Positions 1 to 4,712 of a stretch of DNA of 9,478 nucleotides are shown here, one piece after another. The notes under the pieces were generated by a model, which saw only the letters and a program-made list of their open reading frames with translations, did not search any database and was not told the DNA's origin. The stretch's first letter is position 1, and each line of letters starts with the position of its first letter. The translations under genes and the position numbers were made by a program. Origin of the DNA: Actinomycetota bacterium. Lineage in GTDB: Bacteria > Actinomycetota > Thermoleophilia > Gaiellales > Gaiellaceae. The DNA lies in contig VAXY01000006.1 of assembly GCA_005885085.1 (NCBI GenBank), forward strand, positions 1 through 9,478. Reading direction: 5' to 3'.

Positions 1-1
1 C

Positions 2-97
2 GAGGAGCTTCGTTTCGAGTATGCGGCGAAGCTGCGCGACGAGATCAAGGATCTGCGCCGCGAGCTCGTCGCCGCGGCGGCGCAGGCTCCAGCCTAG
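2..97 (+). CDS. uvrB: UvrB, excinuclease ABC subunit B (C-terminal end only)
   Basis: Only the last 31 codons are present; the gene starts left of the window. The frame reads EELRFEYAAKLRDEIKDLRR, followed by an Ala-rich tail and a TAG stop. This is the UVR motif at the C-terminus of UvrB, with its characteristic pattern of Glu and aromatic residue, AA, LRDEI and L. In UvrB this helical hairpin contacts the matching motif of UvrC during nucleotide excision repair. UvrC and some other proteins carry the same motif, but its place at the extreme C-terminus favours UvrB. The next gene starts 15 bp downstream on the same strand, so read-through is likely. The identity rests on this one motif. Confidence 0.82.
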   Translation, partial: EELRFEYAAKLRDEIKDLRRELVAAAAQAPA

Positions 98-112
98 ACT
101 CTCACGGGCGAC

Positions 113-583
113 GTGCTGGGCTCGATCATCATGATCATGCTGTTCGGCTTCATCACAGGCAGTCTCGCGCGTCTCGCCGTGCCGGGGCCGGATCCGATGC
201 CTGTCTGGCTGACGGTCGCCATCGGCCTCGTCGGATCGGCGGCCGGCGGCGCGATCGCAATCGGCATCTGGGGCAAGCAAACGCAGGGAATCAGCATATT
301 CGCCTTCATCGGCGCCGTGCTCCTCGTCGTCGCGTACCGGCGTTTCGTGCAGAAACGGGCGATTCTCGGCCCGGAGGCGCTCAAGTTCCCGGAGCGGGGC
401 TTCGGGGTCAAGCGGTTCCGAGCCCAGCGCCAGCAGCTGGAGGACATGGCCCGCAGGGGGCGGTTCGAACAGGCGGCTACGGAGGCCGACTCGAACCTGC
501 AGAAGCTCGAGGACCTCCACGAGGCCGGGATCCTCACGGACGAGGAGCTCGAGGAAAAGAAGGCGAGACTGCAGGCGCGCTGA
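113..583 (+). CDS. GlsB/YeaQ/YmgE-type membrane protein with C-terminal SHOCT motif
   Basis: A 156-residue protein in two parts. Residues 5-76 hold about three hydrophobic segments and the signature seen in GlsB/YeaQ/YmgE (transglycosylase-associated) proteins: FGFITGSLARLAVPGPDP, then a Gly-rich membrane segment. After a basic linker, residues 128-154 (LQKLEDLHEAGILTDEELEEKKARL) form a SHOCT motif, a short amphipathic hairpin often found at the ends of bacterial membrane proteins and thought to mediate oligomerisation. The biochemical role of the family is not settled. The GTG at 113 was taken as start because it gives the full first segment. No convincing ribosome binding site precedes it, and the ATGs at 131 or 137 are possible. 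It lies 15 bp after uvrB, so it is probably co-transcribed. Confidence 0.75.
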   Translation: MLGSIIMIMLFGFITGSLARLAVPGPDPMPVWLTVAIGLVGSAAGGAIAIGIWGKQTQGISIFAFIGAVLLVVAYRRFVQKRAILGPEALKFPERGFGVKRFRAQRQQLEDMARRGRFEQAATEADSNLQKLEDLHEAGILTDEELEEKKARLQAR

Positions 584-597
584 AGGTTTTCGGGGCG

Positions 598-619
598 GCC
601 GCGGGGGAATCCCGGCGGC
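598..619 (+). promoter_or_regulatory. Hairpin enclosing the ribosome binding site of the 620 gene
   Basis: The arms GCCGCGGG (598-605) and CCCGGCGGC (611-619) pair with one bulged C around the loop GGAAT. The only purine-rich Shine-Dalgarno candidate for the ATG at 620 (GGGGGAA, 603-609) lies in the stem and loop. The structure ends directly at the start codon, so it could limit translation. It could also be a chance result of high GC content. Confidence 0.3.
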
Positions 620-862
620 ATGCACTTCATCTGGTTCCTCATCGTCGGAGCGGTCGTCGGAGCGCTCGGCCGTCTCCTGCACCCGGGCCGGGATCCCATC
701 GGGTTGCTGCTCACCGTCGCGATCGGCGTCGTCTCGATGCTGATCGCCGCGCTCATCTCGAGCGGCTGGGTGGCGTTCGTCATCGGCGTCATCGTGGCCG
801 TCGTGCTCGTCGCGCTCGTCGTCCGCTACTCGGGCCGACGGGGCATGCCTGCGAGAGCCTAG
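620..862 (+). CDS. GlsB/YeaQ/YmgE family small membrane protein
   Basis: An 80-residue protein, about the usual length for this family (roughly 80-85). Residues 3-20 form a Gly-rich hydrophobic segment leading into the signature GALGRLLHPGRDPIG (residues 14-28). Two more hydrophobic segments follow (about 29-47 and 50-69) and a short basic tail. The family is predicted to sit in the cytoplasmic membrane. Members are often stress-induced, but their activity is unproven. The protein repeats the N-terminal half of the upstream gene without the SHOCT tail, so the two look like tandem paralogues 36 bp apart. The TAG stop overlaps the TAG of the opposite-strand phosphoesterase inside one CTAG. Confidence 0.75.
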   Translation: MHFIWFLIVGAVVGALGRLLHPGRDPIGLLLTVAIGVVSMLIAALISSGWVAFVIGVIVAVVLVALVVRYSGRRGMPARA

Positions 863-1680
863 GCTGGTTCTGATTCGAGGGGCTCACGGCCGCGCGGGAA
901 GACTCGCTCGGCCGTCAGCCCCCAATCCGTGTCGCGCCAGACGAAGGTGTGGATACGGAGGTGGCGCTCCTCGATCTCGTAGACGTGGAGGCCTCGCGCC
1001 TCGCCTTGACGTCTCGGGCGCGGCTGGCCCAGCCCGGGCGCAACCGAGACGACGGCGCCGCGCTCGCCGCCGCGGGAGATCTCGAACTCGTGCCGCTCGC
1101 TGACCGCGGCCTGATGGATGTGGCCGGCAAGGATCAGATCCGCGCCGGCGTCGACGAGCGATGCGAGCACGTGGTTGCGGCGCGCCACCGGTTTCTTGCG
1201 CGACCGCCACGGTGCACCGATCAGGTGGTGGTGCAGGACGACGATCTGGAACGCGGCCGGCTCGGCGCCGCGCAACCGTTCTCCGGCCGCCGCGAGCTGC
1301 CGTGCGCGAATCCCGCCGGATTGATGCCGCCACGGGCGTACGGAGTTGAGCCCGACGACGTGGAGCGTGGGTGAGGCGTAAAGCGGCTCGGTCGTCTCCC
1401 ACTGCCGCTCGAACTCACGAAAGGCGCTCGTAAATCGTGCCGGGAACGTGTAGGGGATGTCATGGTTGCCTGGGATCGCGAGCACGGGCGGTCCCAGCGA
1501 GCGTAGGAATCGCGACGCGTTCGCCAACTGAGCCTCCCGCCCGCGGTGGCTGAGATCGCCGCTCGCGACGATCAACTCGGGGTCGAAGCGCTCGATCAAC
1601 ACCGGCGTACCGCGCTCGATCGCTTCGTCGTCGCCTGCGCCGAAATGCAGGTCTGACAGGTGGAGAACGCGTGTAAGCAC
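859..1680 (-). CDS. Calcineurin-like metallophosphoesterase (class III, cyclic-nucleotide phosphodiesterase-like)
   Basis: A 273-residue protein with the complete metal-binding set of the calcineurin-like phosphoesterase fold. D10 and H12 are in the DLHFG motif, D42 in GDLSHRG, N72-H73-D74 in GNHD, His residues at 150-152, and H187 and H189 in GHIH. These ligate a dinuclear metal centre and hydrolyse phosphomono- or phosphodiesters. The order and spacing resemble CpdA/Icc-type enzymes, but the substrate cannot be told from sequence. There is no signal peptide, so it is probably cytoplasmic. The tail from about 217 is rich in Arg and Glu. The GTG start was chosen because the fold begins at the third residue; the divergent gene starts only 28 bp away. 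At the 3' end the stop shares a CTAG with the convergent 620-862 gene. Confidence 0.85.
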   Translation of the reverse strand: MLTRVLHLSDLHFGAGDDEAIERGTPVLIERFDPELIVASGDLSHRGREAQLANASRFLRSLGPPVLAIPGNHDIPYTFPARFTSAFREFERQWETTEPLYASPTLHVVGLNSVRPWRHQSGGIRARQLAAAGERLRGAEPAAFQIVVLHHHLIGAPWRSRKKPVARRNHVLASLVDAGADLILAGHIHQAAVSERHEFEISRGGERGAVVSVAPGLGQPRPRRQGEARGLHVYEIEERHLRIHTFVWRDTDWGLTAERVFPRGREPLESEPA

Positions 1681-1708
1681 CGCCGAAGCAGGCTATAGAC
1701 TGACTCCC
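1681..1708. promoter_or_regulatory. 28-bp divergent promoter region, possibly leaderless in both directions
   Basis: Only 28 bp separate the two divergent GTG starts. On the plus strand TAGACT (1696-1701) fits the actinobacterial -10 consensus TANNNT and leaves exactly seven bases before the GTG at 1709. This is the layout of a leaderless transcript. On the minus strand TAGCCT (1697-1692) lies nine bases before the GTG at 1680. The two boxes overlap in CTATAG. No good -35 element is visible for either. Confidence 0.45.
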
Positions 1709-1948
1709 GTGACGGAAGAGTCCGCCGAGATCTTCGACGACCTCTATCTCGGTCTACGGGCGGGCGGCGCCATCCGCAAACAGCGGCGTGGCCAGCCGCT
1801 CACGGAGGAGGAGCGCGACGCGCTCGGGCGCTGGCAGCGACTGTCCACGTGGCGCAAAGCGCTGGCTATCGGCGGCTTCTCCGTAGGCACTTTTGGGCTT
1901 GGTTTCACGCTTGGCGGGCTTGTATTCGGCCGCTGGCGTAAGGCTTAG
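1709..1948 (+). CDS. Small single-pass membrane protein of unknown function
   Basis: A 79-residue protein that I do not recognise. Residues 1-48 are charged and hydrophilic (acidic at first, then KQRRGQ and a LTEEERDALGRW stretch that should be helical). Residues 51-73 form one Gly-rich transmembrane helix, followed by the basic end RWRKA. By the positive-inside rule the Arg/Lys-rich flanks do not settle the topology. The GTG start is supported by a TANNNT box seven bases upstream and by codon usage like its neighbours. The reading frame is open and Ala/Gly/Arg-biased as expected for a real gene in GC-rich DNA, but at this size that is weak support. It is divergent from the phosphoesterase and 250 bp before the next operon. 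Confidence 0.55.
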   Translation: MTEESAEIFDDLYLGLRAGGAIRKQRRGQPLTEEERDALGRWQRLSTWRKALAIGGFSVGTFGLGFTLGGLVFGRWRKA

Positions 1949-2075
1949 AACCCGGCAAACCTCGCCCCGCCATGGCCTGAGCGCACGCAGGCTGAGCCCG
2001 CGCGCTCCTAGGGTGGTCGGCGGTTGCCTTCTTCCGTGCGGCGGGGCGATGCAGTACGGCGCTCCGCGCTGACTA

Positions 2076-2102
2076 ATCCGCGGAAGCGCAGCTTCCGCGG
2101 AT
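2076..2102. repeat. Perfect 12-bp inverted repeat with 3-nt loop
   Basis: ATCCGCGGAAGC and its exact reverse complement GCTTCCGCGGAT flank the loop GCA. This would be a very stable hairpin. It is not followed by a T-run, so it is not a canonical intrinsic terminator. It lies 96 bp before the TasA-like start, a suitable place for an attenuator, an mRNA-stabilising element or a dimeric protein site. Confidence 0.6.
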
Positions 2103-2111
2103 CCATTCATA

Positions 2112-2125
2112 CGGGATTCATCCCG
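2112..2125. repeat. Short inverted repeat CGGGAT-TC-ATCCCG
   Basis: Six-base arms are perfectly complementary around a TC centre. A related sequence, GGATT-CA-AATCC, lies at 4665-4676 before the kinase gene. With only a 2-nt centre it is better suited to binding a dimeric protein than to forming an RNA hairpin. No protein can be assigned. Confidence 0.3.
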
Positions 2126-2198
2126 AAGTGCCCCTCGTCTCCATGCGGGCGGTTCCGATGCTGAGCGTGTCAACGGAGAGAAAGGACTGACACGAATC

Positions 2199-2726
2199 AT
2201 GCTCAAGAACCTCCCACTGTCGAAGATCCTCCTCAGCCTCGCGGCGATCGCTGTTGTCGCGGTGGCGGCGGTGGGAGGGACCTTCGCAAACTTCACGGCG
2301 ACTCCGACCACGATCGCGTCCAACGCCTTCGCTTCGGGCTCGCTGACGATGAGCCGCTCCGGCTCGGGCGCCATCTTCAGCTCTGCGGCGATGAGGATCG
2401 GTGACACCGCAACCGGCTCGGTCACGATCACCAACACGGGCACACTGGCCGGCACGTACACGCTCACGGGCTCCGGCTCGGGCAGCGCGGCGCTCGCGGC
2501 TCAGCTCCACCTGACGCTCTACAAGGACGTCGACGGCGGCACGGCGATCTACGACGGGTCGCTCGGCAGCTTCTCGGCGTCACTGGGTACGTTCGCTGCC
2601 AGCGGCGGCGCGCACACCTACTACTTCCATGTGAGCCTGCCCACGACCGGGTCAGATGCCGGCGACAACGTCCTCCAGGGCCTGTCGGCGACCGAGGACT
2701 TCACCTGGTCGGCGACGCAGGCGTAG
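2199..2726 (+). CDS. SipW-dependent TasA/CalY-like secreted protein
   Basis: A 175-residue exported protein. Residues 1-30 form a SipW-type signal peptide: short basic start, hydrophobic core (about 10-27), then GGTFA with an aromatic residue close after the predicted cut (ANFTA). The ASNAFASGSL stretch (40-49) is also typical of TasA/camelysin (CalY) proteins. The mature part is Ser/Thr/Gly-rich with alternating hydrophobic residues, as in a beta-sandwich, and contains the SVTITNTG segment (74-81) characteristic of the group. In Bacillus, TasA forms the matrix fibres of biofilms. This protein is shorter than TasA (about 260) and lacks an obvious metalloprotease motif, so a structural role is favoured. 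A purine-rich ribosome binding site lies 12 bases upstream. The peptidase gene follows after 7 bp, which supports the assignment. Confidence 0.8.
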   Translation: MLKNLPLSKILLSLAAIAVVAVAAVGGTFANFTATPTTIASNAFASGSLTMSRSGSGAIFSSAAMRIGDTATGSVTITNTGTLAGTYTLTGSGSGSAALAAQLHLTLYKDVDGGTAIYDGSLGSFSASLGTFAASGGAHTYYFHVSLPTTGSDAGDNVLQGLSATEDFTWSATQA

Positions 2727-2733
2727 ACGAACG

Positions 2734-3255
2734 ATGCGGCGTTCATCCCGGACGATTGCGCGTGTGACGACCGCCCTGGTGGCAGGGGCGATCGTCACGC
2801 TCGTGGCGGCCTACGCCGCACTGCTGGTGGCCGGCTACAAGCCGGTCGCCGTCTACTCCGGCTCGATGCGGCCGACGCTGGGCGTCGGCTCGCTGGCGGT
2901 CGACAAGGTCGTCGACGCACACAACGTCCGCGTCGGCGACGTGATCACCTTCAACGACCCGTTCGTGAAAGGCCGGCTCGTGACGCACCGCGTCGCGCAG
3001 ATCGTCCCGACGAAGCACGGCCTCGCCTACCGGACGAAGGGCGACGCGAACGCGGCCCGCGACCCATGGGCGATCCGGTTGAACCAGCAGGTCGGGCGCG
3101 TCGCGTTCGAGGTCCCCGTCGCCGGGTACGTCCTGTACTACGCGCATACCCGAGAGGTCCGCGGGGGGCTGATCTGCATCACCGCGGCACTGTTGCTCCT
3201 CGGTCTGATGCGCCGGATCTGGCGCCCTGAGACCACGAGGCCGTCGGAGGCCTGA
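2734..3255 (+). CDS. sipW: Signal peptidase I, SipW (ER) type
   Basis: A 173-residue membrane serine protease that cuts signal peptides on the outer face of the membrane. A transmembrane helix at about 12-34 is followed by the box YSGSMRPTL with nucleophile S44. Next come GDVITF (69-73) and THRV with H85. TKGDANAARD (101-110) carries D104 and D110. His in place of the usual Lys marks the archaeal/ER/SipW branch, which uses a Ser-His dyad, rather than the LepB type. A second helix at about 144-160 and a basic tail complete the protein. A longer upstream reading exists, but it is Arg-rich and overlaps the preceding gene, so the ATG at 2734 is the better start. The gene sits between its two probable substrates, 7 bp after one and 2 bp before the other. 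Confidence 0.9.
   Translation: MRRSSRTIARVTTALVAGAIVTLVAAYAALLVAGYKPVAVYSGSMRPTLGVGSLAVDKVVDAHNVRVGDVITFNDPFVKGRLVTHRVAQIVPTKHGLAYRTKGDANAARDPWAIRLNQQVGRVAFEVPVAGYVLYYAHTREVRGGLICITAALLLLGLMRRIWRPETTRPSEA
3246..3250 (+). promoter_or_regulatory. Strong ribosome binding site of the Ig-like protein gene
   Basis: GGAGG lies seven bases before the ATG at 3258 and inside the last codons of the signal peptidase gene. It is the best Shine-Dalgarno match in the operon. It fixes the start and allows coupled, possibly stronger, translation of the secreted protein. Confidence 0.7.
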
Positions 3256-3257
3256 CG

Positions 3258-4664
3258 ATGAAGCGCCTCCTCGCAGTTGCCTGCCTGAGCCTCGCGGTCG
3301 CCGGCCTCTTCGCGCGTCTCAGTGCGGCGGCGTTCACCGGCTCGACGGCGATCCCGTCCAATGCCGTCACGGTCGACGCACTGCACAACTATTTTTCGGT
3401 CGTCCCGGCGGGCGCAGTGCAGCCCGGGACCTCGACGTCCGTGGCCAGTGGGAACGTCGACAATCTCTCGCTCGACTTCGGAACCGTGCCGTCGGCGCGC
3501 ACCTTCACCTCGGTCGTCCGGATCACGAACGTGAGCAGCGCGACGCGCACGGCGACGCTGGCGCTCTCGAACGTGTCCCAGGTCTCTTCCGTGGTCTTCG
3601 CATCGAACGGCAGCGGGTCGGCGACCCTCGGCCCGGGAGCCTCGACGACGGTCACCGTGACGACATCGTCGACCGTCGCCGGCCGCGGGAGCGGCTCGCT
3701 CAGGCTGAGCCTGTCCGGCGTGAGCTGGCTGTACCGCGACTACTCGTTCCACATCGACGAGGCGCCCGAGGCGCCGACCGCGCCCACCGTCGCACAGAAG
3801 CCTGCGGGACGGCTCGACCTCTCGTGGACGGCGTCCACGACCGTGACGAACCTCGCCGGCTACGACCTGTACCGGTCGAGCGGCGGTGCATACACCAAGC
3901 TCAACGCCACGCCCCTCACCGGCACGACGTACAGCGACACCGCGACGATCGACGGGACGGCGTACACGTACAAGCTGACCTCTGTCTCGAGCGGCTCGCC
4001 GCTGCTCACGAGCGTCGACAGCACGACGGTGACCGCGACGGCCGACGCGACGGCGCCCGGCGCCCCGACGACGGTTGCCCTGGCGAACGGCGGCGGCAAC
4101 GGCAATGTCTACGTCAATGCGGGGAACGCAGCCGGGCTCTCGATCTCGATCACGCTGCCGGCCGGCTCCCTGACGACGGACAGCGTCAAGCTGACAGTCT
4201 CCAACGGCGGCAACAGCGTCATCACGACGCGGGCGGGCACGTCTGGACCAGGGACGATCACCGTCACCGGCCTCAACGTCGCAGCGCTCGGCGACGGCAC
4301 GCTGACCCTCAGCGCGAACTCGACCGACCTCGCAGGCAACGTCTCTGCGACGACGACGACGACCGTGACGAAGGACACGGTCGCGCCGGGGGCGCCGACC
4401 GCGAACTACACGGACAACAACAACGCCGCCGACCAGATCGCCGGCACGGCCGAGGCGAACGCGTCGATCACCGTCACCGAGACCTCACCGGCCTCCGCGA
4501 CCTACCCGACCACCGCCAACGGCAGCGGCGCCTACAGCGTCCTCGTCGCGACGGTGAACGGCAGTCACAACACCCCGGTCAGCGTGACCTACACGGTCAC
4601 CGCACGCGATGCCGCGGGCAACACCAGCGGCACCACGACCGTGACCTCCAACGACACGCGCTGA
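3258..4664 (+). CDS. Secreted multidomain adhesin/matrix protein with FnIII and Ig-like domains
   Basis: A 468-residue Thr/Ser/Ala-rich exported protein. Residues 1-25 are a signal peptide ending in LSAAAF. The IPSNAVTVDAL segment (32-42) mirrors ASNAFASGSL of the TasA-like protein, so it may also be cut by the neighbouring SipW. Residues 66-166 look like a beta-sandwich (FGTVPSARTFTSVVRITNVS). Residues 172-262 form a fibronectin type III domain (LDLSWTAS, GYDLYRSS, YTYKLTSVS). Residues 266-372 and 376-466 are two bacterial Ig-like domains, each beginning with a T/VAPGAPT linker and carrying DLAGN or DAAGN motifs. There is no LPXTG motif, GPI-like tail or C-terminal helix, so it is probably released or held by the fibre. 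The role as matrix or adhesion protein is inferred from domains and operon. The mature protein has no cysteine. Confidence 0.8.
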   Translation: MKRLLAVACLSLAVAGLFARLSAAAFTGSTAIPSNAVTVDALHNYFSVVPAGAVQPGTSTSVASGNVDNLSLDFGTVPSARTFTSVVRITNVSSATRTATLALSNVSQVSSVVFASNGSGSATLGPGASTTVTVTTSSTVAGRGSGSLRLSLSGVSWLYRDYSFHIDEAPEAPTAPTVAQKPAGRLDLSWTASTTVTNLAGYDLYRSSGGAYTKLNATPLTGTTYSDTATIDGTAYTYKLTSVSSGSPLLTSVDSTTVTATADATAPGAPTTVALANGGGNGNVYVNAGNAAGLSISITLPAGSLTTDSVKLTVSNGGNSVITTRAGTSGPGTITVTGLNVAALGDGTLTLSANSTDLAGNVSATTTTTVTKDTVAPGAPTANYTDNNNAADQIAGTAEANASITVTETSPASATYPTTANGSGAYSVLVATVNGSHNTPVSVTYTVTARDAAGNTSGTTTVTSNDTR

Positions 4665-4712
4665 GGATTCAAATCCACCATTTCTGCTGCCGATAGACAA
4701 CAAGAGAGACCC
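4665..4712 (+). promoter_or_regulatory. Spacer with inverted repeat before the histidine kinase gene
   Basis: This 48-bp spacer is richer in A/T than its surroundings. It starts, directly after the TGA, with GGATT-CA-AATCC (4665-4676). It ends with AGAGAG about five bases before the ATG at 4713, a weak ribosome binding site. No clear -10/-35 pair is visible, so read-through from the operon upstream is the simplest reading. The inverted repeat could be an operator or a small mRNA hairpin between the matrix genes and the sensor gene. Confidence 0.35.

Larger units (their letters stand above)
1949..2198 (+). promoter_or_regulatory. Structured non-coding leader of the TasA/SipW operon
   Basis: The longest gap in the window, with no credible ORF and several self-complementary elements. 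GGCAAACC (1954-1961) plus GCC (1964-1966) can pair with GGC (2019-2021) and GGTTGCC (2022-2028), closing a domain of about 75 nt with internal stems. Next come a perfect 12-bp hairpin (2076-2102) and a small GGGAT hairpin (2112-2125). A purine-rich ribosome binding site (GGAGAGAAAGGA, 2175-2186) lies 12 bases before the ATG. The first domain loosely recalls a c-di-GMP-I riboswitch (GGCAAACC, ACGCA, GG-TTGCC), but key bases differ. A cis-regulatory RNA is plausible but not shown. I could not place a promoter with confidence. Confidence 0.4.

Noticed and set aside
1951..2030. A firm call of a c-di-GMP-I riboswitch
   Set aside because: Only the outer motifs match. The conserved GACGCAAAGC core and the GNRA loop are not present, so it is reported only as a structured leader with loose resemblance.
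1754..2467. A 237-codon minus-strand frame covering the operon leader
   Set aside because: It has no ribosome binding site. It runs antisense to the TasA-like signal peptide and through the hairpins, and shows no recognisable domain.
4665..4680. GGATTCAAATCCACCA, resembling a tRNA T-arm with a CCA end, as a possible integration scar
   Set aside because: The G53-C61 pair is missing, no acceptor strand lies between the arm and CCA, and no upstream tRNA halves or integrase are present.
3824..4696. A 290-codon open frame rich in Arg, His and Asp within the Ig-like protein gene
   Set aside because: It is a shifted frame of repetitive Thr/Ala/Ser codons in GC-rich DNA, with no domain pattern. The main frame has a signal peptide and Ig/FnIII motifs.
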